DNA of 64,000 nt from an uncultured Clostridium sp. (GCA_948473335.1 CAOKXF010000002.1:113385-177384); one strand, 5' to 3'; shown: positions 8,900 through 17,849, counted from the stretch's first letter. Notes: a model not told the origin generated them from the sequence alone. A program made the numbers and translations.

Positions 8900-10150
8900 T
8901 TATACTACTTTTTCTTCTGCTTCACTCACTTCTGCTATTTTTATGTCTCTTACATGTTCTATTTTTTCCCATTCTAGTTCTCTTCTAAATAAGCACTTAA
9001 AGTTTATTAGCAACCAACTTCCCATAAATAATGGATAACATAATAGTCCTTTTATCATTGGTTTTATTGGCTTTTTGTCTAACCACATTGCAACTACTGC
9101 TGTTCCTATTGGTAATATTAGTGTTGGTACCAAATATCTTAATATATTTAATGCTAGCTCTGCTTCTGTTATTCCACTTAATGCATACATTACAAAATTA
9201 GTTATTAAAAGTACTAATGTTAATATAAACATTGGTATGCTTCCTAATATATATAGTAATCCATCAAAATTCATTAAAGTTTTGTGTTCTTTTACTGCTT
9301 TTGCTAAGTCTGTAGTATATTTTCCTACACATTGTATATGTCCTACTGTCCATCTACTTCTTTGTGACCATGATTGTTTGAAAGTTGTTGGCTGTTCATC
9401 ATATACTATTGCATCTGTTGCCCATCCTAATTTTTTTCCTGCTATTATTCTTTTTAATGAAAACTCTATATCTTCTGTTAGTGTTTCTGTATTCCATCCA
9501 TCTGGCTTTATTACATCGAATTTTACCATAAATCCTGTTCCATTTAATAATGGTGATAATCCAATATTGTATCTTGCTAAATGGTAAAATCTGTGTAGTG
9601 TCCAATAGAACAACGCATAACCTGCTGATATCCAATTGTCCGCTGGATTTTTTATATCTCTATATCCTTGTACTACATCTTCTCCTTGGCATAACTTTTT
9701 GTTCATATTTACTATGAAGTTTTCATCTACTATATTGTCTGCATCAAATACAAAGAATGCATCATACTCTGCGTTTTCTTTTATTTTTTGTTTTAAAAAC
9801 CAGTTTAGCGCTGCTCCCTTTGTTCTCTCTGTATTATTATATCTTTTATATACTATTGCTCCTTTTTCTTCTGCTATTTTTGCTGTATTATCTGTGCAAT
9901 TGTCTGCTACTACATATATATCATATAACTCTTTTTCATAGTTTTGATTCTTTAGACTCTCTATTAAATTTCCTATTACTGCTTCTTCATTGTGTGCTGG
10001 TATTATTGCCATAAATTTGTGGTTTTTATTTTCTTTGTATTGTTTATCTTTTAATTTTACTAATGAGCATAAACTCACTATTATTTGGTATAACCAAAAT
10101 ACTGTTACTATCCATACTAAAGCTTCTTTTAGTATATATATATATTCCAT
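8900..10150 (-). CDS. Family 2 glycosyltransferase, membrane-bound
   Basis: Processive-type GT2 enzyme. An N-terminal membrane segment (YIYILKEALVWIVTVFWLY) leads into the GT-A domain with IPAHNEEAVIGNLIESL, the DAD metal motif (FFVFDADNIVD), the TED motif (NTETLTEDIEFSL) and the QxxRW product-binding motif (QRSRWTVGH). Three or four C-terminal membrane helices follow. This is the layout of synthases that build and export a beta-linked polysaccharide or glycolipid, but the donor and acceptor cannot be read from sequence. I favour the ATG at 10150, spaced 6 bases from AGGTG; starts at 10159 and 10156 are also in frame. Confidence 0.85.
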   Translation of the reverse strand: MEYIYILKEALVWIVTVFWLYQIIVSLCSLVKLKDKQYKENKNHKFMAIIPAHNEEAVIGNLIESLKNQNYEKELYDIYVVADNCTDNTAKIAEEKGAIVYKRYNNTERTKGAALNWFLKQKIKENAEYDAFFVFDADNIVDENFIVNMNKKLCQGEDVVQGYRDIKNPADNWISAGYALFYWTLHRFYHLARYNIGLSPLLNGTGFMVKFDVIKPDGWNTETLTEDIEFSLKRIIAGKKLGWATDAIVYDEQPTTFKQSWSQRSRWTVGHIQCVGKYTTDLAKAVKEHKTLMNFDGLLYILGSIPMFILTLVLLITNFVMYALSGITEAELALNILRYLVPTLILPIGTAVVAMWLDKKPIKPMIKGLLCYPLFMGSWLLINFKCLFRRELEWEKIEHVRDIKIAEVSEAEEKVV

Positions 10151-10187
10151 TTTCATCACCTATATACTTTATTTTCCTTTTGTTATT

Positions 10188-10685
10188 TTATTCTTCATCT
10201 TCTTCATTATCTTCTTCATCATTTTCCACACATCCTCCACATTGTGTGCAATTTCCTGAACATCCTGCTTCTTGTTCTTCAATGTCTCCACTCCAGTCCA
10301 GCTCTATTATATTATGACATTGTGGGCATTCTGTTTCTTTTTCTTCTTCATTATATTCTATTGAAAATTCGTAATCACAATATGGACATATTATATCAAA
10401 ATCGTATTCATCTTCTATATATATGTCTTTTTCTATATTTTCTATTACTTTTTGCATTTTTTCTATTTGTTCTTCCATTTCTTTTTGCTTTTCTTCTATT
10501 TTGTCGATTTTTGTTTCTTCGTATTCTATTATTTTATCCATTTCGTCTAAAAATACTCTTGTTAATTTATTTACTTTTTCTTTTATATACTTCTTCTCAT
10601 TCTCATCATTTACATTTTTTTCTATTTCTTCTAAAAATTGGTTAATTTCTTTTTTTATGTTTTGAATCATTGCTTTTAAATACAA
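10188..10685 (-). CDS. Coiled-coil and zinc-ribbon protein (CD1247-like)
   Basis: Acidic protein of about 165 residues with a long helical/coiled-coil first half (KINKF-type and EEKQKEMEEQIEKMQKVIE), a CPYCDYEF...CPQCHN zinc ribbon and a cysteine-rich, poly-acidic tail (CSGNCTQCGGCVEND). The layout resembles the clostridial CD1247 N-terminal-domain proteins of unknown function. Start choice is uncertain: a GGAGG site lies 13 bases before a TTG at 10685, while the first downstream ATG (10670) has no site at normal spacing. It follows efp, with a palindromic repeat in the gap. Confidence 0.7.
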   Translation of the reverse strand: MYLKAMIQNIKKEINQFLEEIEKNVNDENEKKYIKEKVNKLTRVFLDEMDKIIEYEETKIDKIEEKQKEMEEQIEKMQKVIENIEKDIYIEDEYDFDIICPYCDYEFSIEYNEEEKETECPQCHNIIELDWSGDIEEQEAGCSGNCTQCGGCVENDEEDNEEDEE

Positions 10686-10711
10686 ATTCTTTGTATTTCC
10701 TCCTTCATTTT

Positions 10712-10758
10712 TTATTGTATAGGTAAATCGAAAACTTTTGCTATACAACAAGATTATG
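10712..10758. repeat. Palindromic repeat family C, copy 1
   Basis: TTGTATAGG...CTATACAACAAG palindrome between efp and the zinc-ribbon gene. Related copies lie at 15985, 26466, 30203 and 48376. Confidence 0.65.
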
Positions 10759-11325
10759 TTATACTCTTTCCATATATTCACATGTTCTTGTATCTATTCT
10801 TAATACATCTCCTATGTTTACAAACATTGGTACTTGTAATTCTAATCCTGTTTCTAATGTTGCTGGTTTTCCTGATGTTGTTGTTGTATTTCCTGCAAAT
10901 CCTGGTTCTGTATATGTTACTTCCAATTCTACAAATATTGGTGGTTCTACTGCAAATACTTTTCCTTTAAATGATAATATTGTTACTTCCATATTTTCTT
11001 TTAAATATTTTAGTGTATCTCCTAAATCTGATTTATTTAATGGTGTTTGATCATATGTTTCATTATCCATGAAATAGTATAAATCTCCATCATTGTATAA
11101 ATATTGCATTACTTTTCTCTCTATTTCTGCTCCTGGATATTTGTCTGATGGATTAAATGTTTTTTCTAATACTGCTCCTGTTATTACATTTTTTAATTTT
11201 GTTCTTACAAATGCTGCTCCTTTTCCTGGTTTTACATGTTGGAATTCTACTACTCTATATACTCCTCCATCCATTTCAAATGTTGTTCCATTTCTAAAAT
11301 CTCCTGCCATATATACTGCTGCCAT
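10759..11325 (-). CDS. efp: Elongation factor P
   Basis: Translation factor that relieves ribosome stalling at polyproline stretches. The 188-residue length is normal and all three OB-like domains are present. The loop carrying the potentially modified lysine reads [11 protein letters not shown]. The conserved [19 protein letters not shown] and C-terminal [18 protein letters not shown] are intact. The ribosome site is AAAGGGG. No modification gene is adjacent. Confidence 0.97.
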   Translation of the reverse strand: MAAVYMAGDFRNGTTFEMDGGVYRVVEFQHVKPGKGAAFVRTKLKNVITGAVLEKTFNPSDKYPGAEIERKVMQYLYNDGDLYYFMDNETYDQTPLNKSDLGDTLKYLKENMEVTILSFKGKVFAVEPPIFVELEVTYTEPGFAGNTTTTSGKPATLETGLELQVPMFVNIGDVLRIDTRTCEYMERV

Positions 11326-11554
11326 TATGTTTTCCCCTTTCTCTTTTTTATTATATTTTCTTTGTTTTTTCGTTTTTTCTTGACCTTATTATTTTACACT
11401 ATTTAACTATAAAAATCAAGTATTTTTTACCAATATATGCTAATCTTTATCTCATATTCATATTTCTTTGTTATTTTTCTTTATTTTTTATACTTTATTC
11501 TTTCTCTTTTTTCATTGCTACTTTCCTTTTTGTTAATGTTTTTTTGCAAACTTT

Positions 11555-11582
11555 AAGAAGTTATGTTATGCCATAACTTCTT
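11555..11582 (-). terminator. Terminator overlapping the veg stop codon
   Basis: AAGAAGTTAT / ATAACTTCTT stem spanning the end of veg, followed by a T-rich tract on the minus strand. Confidence 0.7.
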
Positions 11583-11877
11583 TTATATTTCTTCTTCTTT
11601 TACTTATTGCTTCTACTGGTGGTACTAATGGACTGTATGTTTCTCCATTAAATACATCTACTTCTACTGTTCTTGTTAATACATCTGTATAACTATATGT
11701 TACATTTCTATTATTTTCTTCATATCTTACTACAAATAAGTTTGGATATGCTTTTTCTATTGTTGCTTCTTTTTCAAAGATTTTACTTCTTCCTAGTGAA
11801 CCTTTTACTATTATCTTTTGTCCTATTTTGTCTGAAATGTCTGTTTTTAAATTTGTTATATCTGTTTGACAAATCAT
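11566..11877 (-). CDS. veg: Veg protein
   Basis: Small Veg (DUF1021) family protein of 103 residues. In B. subtilis it influences biofilm formation through SinR antagonism. The diagnostic stretch is VSYSYTDVLTNTVEV-like, here VTYSYTDVLTRTVEVDVF, preceded by GQKIIVKGSLGRSKIFEKEATIEKAYPN split across two strands. It lies one gene away from yabG, its usual neighbour; the receiver-less Spo0A gene is inserted between them. It is preceded by a near-consensus promoter. Confidence 0.9.
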   Translation of the reverse strand: MICQTDITNLKTDISDKIGQKIIVKGSLGRSKIFEKEATIEKAYPNLFVVRYEENNRNVTYSYTDVLTRTVEVDVFNGETYSPLVPPVEAISKRRRNIKEVMA

Positions 11878-11907
11878 TTAACCACCTACTTTTCTTAAGA
11901 TGGTTTG

Positions 11908-11936
11908 AGTATATCATTTTATTTATGGATTGTCAA
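11908..11936 (-). promoter_or_regulatory. Strong vegetative promoter of veg
   Basis: Minus-strand TTGACA (11931-11936), 17-base spacer, TATACT (11908-11913), about 30 bases before the veg start. The B. subtilis veg promoter is also known for its strength. Confidence 0.85.
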
Positions 11937-12110
11937 AAGCTGTAAATTTTAATCGATTTTCTGTATTTCAGTTTTTTCAATTGTTTTTTGTCTTTTTTTA
12001 TCTTATGTTACATTTTTATTACAAATATATTACAGTATTATTACAGCGATGTCTATATTAAAATTAAATATTATTCTTCTTTATAAGCAATCTGCATATG
12101 CATGGGAAAA

Positions 12111-12138
12111 GGCAATGCGTAGTACTACTCGCATCGCC
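12111..12138 (-). terminator. Terminator of the Spo0A-like gene
   Basis: GGCGATGCG / CGCATTGCC stem (one G-U pair) with loop AGTAGTACTA, followed on the minus strand by TTTTCCC. It starts about 20 bases after the stop. Confidence 0.7.
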
Positions 12139-12159
12139 TATTTCCTCTTACAATGACTC

Positions 12160-12699
12160 TTATTCTGCCCTCATCCTGTTATCCATTCTAATCTTGTCTG
12201 CCAAAATAGCAATGAACTCACTATTTGTCGGCTTTCCTTTGTTAGGGTCGATTGTGTTCTTGAACACCTCCATCTCAATATCATACCCTTGCCTTGCCCA
12301 CGAAACTTCAATCGCATGCCTGATAGCACGTTCTACGCGGGAAGGCGTTGTCTTGTATTGTTTTGCTATGGTAGGGTACAGGATTTTCGTTATAGCACTA
12401 ACATTCGTGGGGTCTTCAACTACCATCATTATTGCTGTACGCAAATACTGATAACCCTTAATGTGCGCTAGAACACCCATGAAATGAATCATATCCGTAA
12501 CCTGTTGTTCCAAATCTACACTGGTTACGTGAAGCTTCGGTGTTTCCATCTCAGGCACTTTTGTCATGCCTTTTTGCACATCAGACGTACTTGTACTTAC
12601 CTGATCCAGCCGCTCATTCAAGCTTTGAATGGCGTTCAACAGTTTCTGTTGATTCCTCAGAATCTTTTCCAGGTTCATGTTAATTTCTGTTGCTGTCAT
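12160..12699 (-). CDS. Spo0A C-terminal DNA-binding domain protein without receiver
   Basis: The last ~115 residues match the effector domain of Spo0A, the sporulation master regulator: [38 protein letters not shown] with [11 protein letters not shown], and [18 protein letters not shown]. The receiver domain with its phospho-acceptor aspartate is absent. Residues 1-60 are instead a predicted coiled coil ([20 protein letters not shown]). DNA binding to a 0A-box-like site is likely, with control by oligomerisation rather than phosphorylation (inference). Start at 12699 (179 residues) is fixed by AGGAGG 7 bases upstream. It is a single-gene unit with its own promoter and terminator and a less AT-rich composition than veg and yabG beside it, suggesting transfer. 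Confidence 0.85.
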   Translation of the reverse strand: MTATEINMNLEKILRNQQKLLNAIQSLNERLDQVSTSTSDVQKGMTKVPEMETPKLHVTSVDLEQQVTDMIHFMGVLAHIKGYQYLRTAIMMVVEDPTNVSAITKILYPTIAKQYKTTPSRVERAIRHAIEVSWARQGYDIEMEVFKNTIDPNKGKPTNSEFIAILADKIRMDNRMRAE

Positions 12700-12750
12700 T
12701 GTTTTTTCCTCCTGTGTGTGTTTAAGCAATTTGCCAATATTTACATAATC

Positions 12751-12779
12751 ATTATACCATATTTATCAGTTTTAGTCAA
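12751..12779 (-). promoter_or_regulatory. Consensus promoter of the Spo0A-like gene
   Basis: Minus-strand TTGACT (12774-12779), 17-base spacer, TATAAT (12751-12756). The segment AATATGGTATAAT is identical to that in the promoter upstream of RNase J at 26007. Confidence 0.85.
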
Positions 12780-12956
12780 ATTGCCATTCTTTATCCAATA
12801 TCTCCCATTTTCTCATAACCTCATTTCGTTATCTTTAAAATAGTTTCATTTCTAATTCAACTAAATCTCAATTTCTCTTATGATCTTTAAATTATCTATA
12901 TCAACTACTTTAATAACTTTATTTGATAATGTATAATGTGTGTTGTTTGCATAATA

Positions 12957-13002
12957 AAATTGTAACTAATTGTAAGATTTCATTATAAATTAGTTACAAT
13001 TT
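12957..13002 (-). terminator. Terminator after yabG
   Basis: AAATTGTAACTAATT / AATTAGTTACAATTT stem about 25 bases beyond the yabG stop. Confidence 0.65.
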
Positions 13003-13025
13003 CTAATTAACTATAGTATTTTTAT

Positions 13026-13853
13026 TTAAATAAATATTATACTTTTTTTACCTTTTGCTCCTATCCCACTTATTCCTTTTTTGCCATCTCTTAAATCTTT
13101 TTCAAAGTCTTCTATTGTTATAAATACGTGTTCATCTGTTGTTGCTACCTTTTTTGCTAATATTAATGGGTCTAAAAAGTCTATTAATATTCTTGCTGGT
13201 GATGAAGCAAAATTTGCTCCTGCTAATATTATTGCTTCAAAATAACTTTGACATGCTCCTGCAAATATTACTAATCCTTTTCTAGTCTCTTCATCATATT
13301 TTCTTGCTTCTTTTACTGTTTCTATAAAATGTCTTGAATTTTTATAATTATATATATCATTATAACTCGTTTCTTTTTTTATCATTCCATCATGTCCTGT
13401 AATTATTAATATATCTGGATTATAATAATTTAATAGTTTGTATACTACTTTAGGTTGTTTGTTTTCTGGTACATTTCTGACTATTGCCCTTAATCCCAAC
13501 TTTTTATAATATCTTGCTGATTTTTCACTATATCTTTTATCTCCATCTAAATGCAATATTAAACCTGTTTGTATCTTTTTTTGTATTCGTTTTTGCTTTT
13601 CGCTTCGAATATTTTTATTTTTCAATTCATTTTTTACATCATTTTCTATTTCATTTTTATTTCTTTTTATTTCATCTTTATCTGCTATCATTAAGTCTTC
13701 TATTGGTGCATCTGCTTCTAATCTTATTGCTATTCCTTTTAATATTGCTATTTGTTTTCCATCTGTAAATTTTATTATTTTATCTATTATAAATATTGTG
13801 TCTCCTTGATGGGATTTTCTTACAACATAGTCTCCTTTTTTGACTTTTTGCAT
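13026..13853 (-). CDS. yabG: YabG sporulation-specific cysteine protease
   Basis: Mother-cell protease that processes spore coat proteins and, in Clostridioides difficile, the germination pseudoprotease CspBA. The 275-residue protein shows the family landmarks: VLHLDGD-type GLILHLDGDKRY, LITGHDGM with likely catalytic H154, and FAGACQSYFEAI with likely catalytic C201. GANFASSPARILIDFLDPL follows. The lysine-rich insert at 55-95 is longer than in Bacillus. It is probably expressed under SigK control; I did not assign a promoter. Confidence 0.93.
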   Translation of the reverse strand: MQKVKKGDYVVRKSHQGDTIFIIDKIIKFTDGKQIAILKGIAIRLEADAPIEDLMIADKDEIKRNKNEIENDVKNELKNKNIRSEKQKRIQKKIQTGLILHLDGDKRYSEKSARYYKKLGLRAIVRNVPENKQPKVVYKLLNYYNPDILIITGHDGMIKKETSYNDIYNYKNSRHFIETVKEARKYDEETRKGLVIFAGACQSYFEAIILAGANFASSPARILIDFLDPLILAKKVATTDEHVFITIEDFEKDLRDGKKGISGIGAKGKKSIIFI

Positions 13854-13975
13854 TGTTATCCCCCCAATTTATAAATTAGGTCTAATATCATTATATTCTT
13901 TTTTTCGACTTGTTGTGACCTTTCTTTTATTGATATTTTCTCTTCTGATAAAATTGGCTTTTATTTTTTGCATAT

Positions 13976-14004
13976 TTGACCTTTTTGTACAAATATGATA
14001 TTAT
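13976..14004 (+). promoter_or_regulatory. Promoter of the isolated gene at 14173
   Basis: TTGACC (13976-13981), 17-base spacer, TATTAT (13999-14004) on the plus strand, giving a transcript start near 14011 and an unusually long leader. Confidence 0.75.
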
Positions 14005-14010
14005 GTAAAT

Positions 14011-14172
14011 AAGTACATTTGTGTATGAACATTGGCAAACAGGTAGTTTTCTACCTCATAACCTAAACCCTAAAAAGAATAAAAGTATGCCCCGCCTATA
14101 TGGCAAAATCGATAAGTTTTTTTATCCATTGGGAACGAACATCAACTGAGTTGATTAGTAGGGAAAGTAAAA
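14011..14172 (+). promoter_or_regulatory. Structured 5' leader of the gene at 14173
   Basis: About 160 bases of untranslated leader containing several hairpins: GGTAG-TTTT-CTACC, GATAA-GTTTTTT-TTATC and ATCAAC-TGA-GTTGAT, plus GC-rich GCCCCGCC. It does not match any riboswitch class I know by eye. The last hairpin is close to the ribosome site TAGGGAAAG, so translation control is possible. The 319-base gap from 13854 contains only this leader and the promoter. Confidence 0.5.
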
Positions 14173-14682
14173 ATGAGTAAAAGCAGTGTATTATCTTTAA
14201 GACTTTCTGAAGACAGAATCACGTCTGTATTATACCATGAAAGTGATTCTGTGGTTTCTATTTCTGATTCTTCAGTTAGCTGTGACGATTGGGATTGTTT
14301 CTTTGATGAGGATGGAATATTCACCTGTGTTAATGCCCCCCTCCTTGATAATGGAATCTTATATCTACAAATATCTCCTTCTGGATATATGCGCATATAT
14401 GTTGATGACATTACATTTCCTAAGGTTGATAACTTCTTTCTGTCCATACTGCAAATATTATTTAGACGAAAGAAGATATATCTATGGAAGGGAAACATTA
14501 TACCCAAAGAAGCTAAATCACTAAATGGATCTTTGTCAATTGCTTCTTGTGAAGAAACTCATAAACTGTATGTATGCTTTTCATATATAGACAGTAAATA
14601 TGTTATGAGGACTTCTCCAAAAATTTGTACAAGCAAAGAGCATGCTCTCACAACACGCATAGATATAATCATGGGGGGGTAG
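14173..14682 (+). CDS. Isolated unrecognised protein, 169 aa
   Basis: I do not recognise this protein. It is 169 residues, without membrane segments or signal peptide, with a Ser/Asp-rich first third (HESDSVVSISDSSVSCDDWD) and hydrophobic beta-like strands later (GILYLQISPSGYMRIYVDD). It stands alone on the plus strand among minus-strand genes, with its own promoter, long leader and strong terminator. Codon choice is more balanced than that of yabG beside it, which suggests a distinct origin. The ribosome site TAGGGAAAG is 6-7 bases from the ATG. It may belong with the other isolated cassettes at 38204 and 47358. Confidence 0.7.
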   Translation: MSKSSVLSLRLSEDRITSVLYHESDSVVSISDSSVSCDDWDCFFDEDGIFTCVNAPLLDNGILYLQISPSGYMRIYVDDITFPKVDNFFLSILQILFRRKKIYLWKGNIIPKEAKSLNGSLSIASCEETHKLYVCFSYIDSKYVMRTSPKICTSKEHALTTRIDIIMGG

Positions 14683-14687
14683 GTTGT

Positions 14688-14735
14688 AGCGCAAAGCGAG
14701 ATGCCATTTCTGTTAACGGCATCTCGCTTTGTGCT
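14688..14735. terminator. Strong shared terminator at 14.7 kb
   Basis: An 18-base stem (AGCGCAAAGCGAGATGCC with GGCATCTCGCTTTGTGCT) followed by ATACTTTTTG on the plus strand. It ends the gene at 14173 and overlaps the stop of the convergent alarmone synthetase gene by two bases, so it may serve both. Confidence 0.88.
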
Positions 14736-15354
14736 ATACTTTTTGTTTCTTATAAATATTTGAAATTTTCTCATCTATCTTGTTAAGAATTTTAGCATAA
14801 AATTCCAACTTTTTTGAATCAAATATTGAAATTTTATTTTTTGTTTTATATTTTATCTTATGTTCATTGGTTGCCCAGAAGTCCATTGCCATTGTTCTTA
14901 TCTGTACTTCTACTTTTACATATATTGTTTCTCCTTTATATTCTAATGGAACTTCTATTATCATATGATATGCAGAATATCCACTCTTTTTAGCATGTTT
15001 TAAATAGTCTTTTTCTTTTAAAACTTCTACATTAGGTATCTTACATATTATATTTCTAATTAATTCTATATCTCCTTTCATCTGACATATTACTCTTATT
15101 CCAGCAATATCATTAATGTTATTTATTAAATTTTCATATGTCAATTCATAATTTTTCTTTTTCATTTTGTTGACAATACTTTGTGGTGTTTTAATTCTAC
15201 TTGTTATGTTGCTTATCACATCATATCCATAGTATTGTTTTGTAGCATATTTTATTAGTAATAGTACTTCTTCTAATTGTTTTTTTGCTTGCTCATATAC
15301 ACTCATTAATTCGTTAAAATTTTTATTGGATGTGTTTACTACCACCATTTGCAT
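14734..15354 (-). CDS. Small alarmone synthetase (RelA/SpoT domain)
   Basis: Stand-alone (p)ppGpp synthetase of the RelQ/YjbM type, 206 residues, lacking hydrolase, TGS and ACT domains. Synthetase motifs are RIKTPQSIVNKM, NDIAGIRVIC, KHAKKSGYSAYHMIIEVP and VEVQIRTMAMDFWATNEHK. It transfers pyrophosphate from ATP to GTP or GDP and couples stress to growth arrest, and in this organism possibly to sporulation. The C-terminal helices expected for tetramer formation are present (FYAKILNKIDEKISNIYKK). Confidence 0.92.
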   Translation of the reverse strand: MQMVVVNTSNKNFNELMSVYEQAKKQLEEVLLLIKYATKQYYGYDVISNITSRIKTPQSIVNKMKKKNYELTYENLINNINDIAGIRVICQMKGDIELIRNIICKIPNVEVLKEKDYLKHAKKSGYSAYHMIIEVPLEYKGETIYVKVEVQIRTMAMDFWATNEHKIKYKTKNKISIFDSKKLEFYAKILNKIDEKISNIYKKQKV

Positions 15355-15520
15355 TTGTGATACTTCCTTTGTTTTTTCTTCTATTATATTCGTTCTTGTT
15401 CTCCCCTCCTTTCTTTGTTTTTTGTATTATATTTCTAAATTGTTTCCTTTTTATATTTGTTTTGTGTTTTTTGTGTAAATTATTTTATATTTTGGTTGAT
15501 ATATCTTTTTATGCACAATG

Positions 15521-15544
15521 AAAGCACCCCATTAAGGGTGCTTT
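15521..15544. terminator. Terminator after spoVG
   Basis: AAAGCACCC / GGGTGCTTT stem just beyond the spoVG stop, with T-rich sequence on both sides; probably bidirectional. Confidence 0.75.
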
Positions 15545-15548
15545 TATA

Positions 15549-15821
15549 TTATTCAGCTGATTCCTCTGCATCTGGAGATTCGTAAGCTTCTAATATTGCT
15601 GATTGGATTTTTTCTCTTGTTTCAGCATTGATTGGATGTGCTATGTCTTTGAATTCTCCGTTTGGAGTTTTTCTGCTTGGCATAGCTATGAATAATCCGT
15701 TTTGGCTTTCGATAACTTTTATATCGTGAATTACGAATTCATTATCGAATGTTACAGAAGCAACAGCTTTCATTCTGTTCTCTGAATTTACTTTTCTTAA
15801 ACGTACGTCTGTTATTTGCAT
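15549..15821 (-). CDS. spoVG: SpoVG regulatory protein
   Basis: SpoVG family nucleic-acid-binding regulator. It was first known from cortex and septation phenotypes in Bacillus and is widespread as a global regulator. Typical opening [20 protein letters not shown], then [20 protein letters not shown] and [15 protein letters not shown] place the start at the ATG at 15821 (90 residues), which matches the family N terminus and has AGGTG 6 bases upstream; a GTG at 15830 is in frame. Confidence 0.96.
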   Translation of the reverse strand: MQITDVRLRKVNSENRMKAVASVTFDNEFVIHDIKVIESQNGLFIAMPSRKTPNGEFKDIAHPINAETREKIQSAILEAYESPDAEESAE

Positions 15822-15984
15822 TTTGTGCACCTGCCTTCCAATGTATTTTTATTTTTTAGTATATACAATATTTGTCTATAGTATGTACTATTTATATTAT
15901 TCTTCATAAATATTTTTTTTCCTTCTTTTTTTTACATTTTTTTATTTTATTTTTTATTAATACAAATTTCTTGATTTTTCTTTT

Positions 15985-16086
15985 TTATTGTATAGGAAAA
16001 ATCGAAGATTTTTACGTATACAAAAATGTTAAGTTTCCTTAATTTGTGCATATTTGCGAAGCAAAATGCACATGTGACGAAGTCAC
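15985..16086. repeat. Cluster of palindromes downstream of rlmN (repeat C copy 2)
   Basis: Three consecutive hairpins lie between rlmN and spoVG. 15985-16038 is a family C copy (TTGTATAGGAAAAATC-GAA-GATTTTT...). 16045-16072 is TGTGCAT-A-TTTGC-GAA-GCAAA-A-TGCACA. 16074-16086 is GTGAC-GAA-GTCAC. All three have GAA loops (TTC on the minus strand). They may act together as the rlmN terminator. Confidence 0.65.
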
Positions 16087-16098
16087 TTTTCTTACTAT

Positions 16099-17118
16099 TT
16101 ATAGATTTTTCCTTCTTAATTGTCCACATGCAGCATCTATATCTGAACCTAATTCTCTTCTTATTGTTGCAATTATTCCATGCTCATTTAGATAGTCTCT
16201 AAATTTTATTATATTATCATTTGAACTTTTTGTATATTCTCCATTCTCTATTTTATTTATTGGTATTAAATTTACATGACATATCATTCCTTTTAACAAT
16301 TTTACTAGTCTTTTTGCATCTTCTATATTGTCATTATTATCTTTTGCTAGTGCATATTCAAATGATATTCTTCTATTTGTTTTTTCTATATAATCTTTAC
16401 ATGCTTGTATAAGTTGTCCAATATTATATGTGTTATTAACTGGCATCATACTACTTCTTTTTTCATCTGTTGTTGCATGTAATGATATTGATAATGTGCA
16501 TTGTATATTTTCCTCGGCCAACTTATATATTTTTGGAACTAGTCCACTTGTTGATATGCTTATATGCCTTGCTCCTATGTTTATTCCTTTTGGATTGTTT
16601 ATTATTTTAATAGCATTTACTACATTTTCATAGTTATCTAGTGGTTCTCCTATTCCCATAAATACTACATTTGATATTTTGATATTTTCTTCTCTTTCTA
16701 CTGCTAATAATTGCTCTACTATTTCTCCTGATGTTAAACTTCTTACAAATTGTATTCCTGTTGAAGCACAAAACTTACATCCCATCTTACATCCTATTTG
16801 TGATGATACACATATACTGTATCCATGATGATATTTCATTAATACTGTTTCTATTGCATTTCCATCTAAGACATCAAATAGATATTTTTTTGTTCCATCT
16901 GTTGCTTCTTGCTTTTTTATTATTTTGTATATACATAATGCATATTTTTCTTTTAGCTTTTCTCTCAATTCTAATGATATATTTGTCATTTCATCAAAAC
17001 TTGTTACATTTGTTTCATATATCCATTTGAACACTTGCTCAGCTCTAAATGGCTTTTCGCCTATTTCTACAAATTCTCTTTTTAGTTCATCTAAATTATA
17101 GTCTTTTATATTCTTCAT
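16099..17118 (-). CDS. rlmN: 23S rRNA/tRNA adenine C2-methyltransferase RlmN
   Basis: Radical-SAM enzyme that methylates C2 of A2503 in 23S rRNA and A37 in some tRNAs. The 339-residue protein carries the CxxxCxxC cluster as GCKMGCKFCASTG, a GIGEPLDNYENVVNAI motif, and the methyl-carrier/acid-base cysteine region near the end (GSDIDAACGQLR). The ATG directly follows the TAA of the upstream gene, so the two are cotranscribed. Confidence 0.96.
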   Translation of the reverse strand: MKNIKDYNLDELKREFVEIGEKPFRAEQVFKWIYETNVTSFDEMTNISLELREKLKEKYALCIYKIIKKQEATDGTKKYLFDVLDGNAIETVLMKYHHGYSICVSSQIGCKMGCKFCASTGIQFVRSLTSGEIVEQLLAVEREENIKISNVVFMGIGEPLDNYENVVNAIKIINNPKGINIGARHISISTSGLVPKIYKLAEENIQCTLSISLHATTDEKRSSMMPVNNTYNIGQLIQACKDYIEKTNRRISFEYALAKDNNDNIEDAKRLVKLLKGMICHVNLIPINKIENGEYTKSSNDNIIKFRDYLNEHGIIATIRRELGSDIDAACGQLRRKNL

Positions 17119-17703
17119 TTATATTATTCCTTCTTTTCTTGAACAACTTTCTATTAGTTCTTTTAAGTATTGTTTATGTGTTTTGTTTTTATAGTTTCTC
17201 AATAATCCTTTATATATTTCTTTTTTATTTGGTATACTTTTAAAATTTTCTGGTCTTATTATTTCTGGTAACTCTACTTTTATTCCTGATTCTTCTAATA
17301 TGTATTTTACAAATTCTGCACAATAAAATGTCTTTGGTTCTTCTACTTTTTTGTGTATACTTACTGCAAATAGTCCCCATATATTAAACTTATATGTTTC
17401 TTTTTCTTTTTCCATCTCTTGTATTTTGTTTTTTATTTTATTATATTGTTCATCTTCTACCATCATTGAAAATATCATTGCTTTCGTTTTTTTAAATCTT
17501 TTAAATGTTCCTTCGTTTATTTTTTCATGTACAAATCCTGCTACAAATGCATTATATGGTCTTAATCTTCCAAAACTATACATTTCTTCTAATTCTTCAT
17601 CTAATGCTATTGATACATGTGAATATTCATCTTTTGTATATGTTTTTATTATGTTTGATAATACTGTTCCTGTATGTGTTAATATTATATATATCTTTCT
17701 CAT
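17119..17703 (-). CDS. Permuted NlpC/P60-like papain-fold hydrolase
   Basis: A 194-residue protein of the circularly permuted NlpC/P60 (YiiX/YycO-like) type. The histidine comes first (EYSHVSIALDEEL) and the cysteine later (KTFYCAEFVKYILEESG), the permuted order. It has no obvious signal peptide. Family members are thought to cleave or bind amide or acyl bonds in envelope molecules; the substrate here is unknown. It sits immediately upstream of rlmN with no gap. Confidence 0.75.
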   Translation of the reverse strand: MRKIYIILTHTGTVLSNIIKTYTKDEYSHVSIALDEELEEMYSFGRLRPYNAFVAGFVHEKINEGTFKRFKKTKAMIFSMMVEDEQYNKIKNKIQEMEKEKETYKFNIWGLFAVSIHKKVEEPKTFYCAEFVKYILEESGIKVELPEIIRPENFKSIPNKKEIYKGLLRNYKNKTHKQYLKELIESCSRKEGII

Positions 17704-17764
17704 ATTCCTTTTTCACTCTTTTCTTTTTTCTCTTCTTAAGAAGTGTAATTTGCAAAGTATTATG

Positions 17765-17849
17765 TTTTCTTAGAAGATAATTATATAAGAATTAGTTTCT
17801 TATGTAGCTTTTTTCTCCATTTAGAAACTTCTATTCTTATTATTTAATT
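17765..17849. repeat. Repeat family A, copy 1
   Basis: About 85 bases closely similar to 21858-21940: TTCTTAGAAGATAATTAT, AAGAATTAG, TTCTTATGT and TTAGAAA...TTATTCTT occur in the same order. It can fold into a long imperfect hairpin. Confidence 0.7.

Noticed and set aside
14142..14507. Minus-strand frame opposite the gene at 14173
   Set aside because: No ribosome site, and the plus-strand gene has a matched promoter, ribosome site and terminator.
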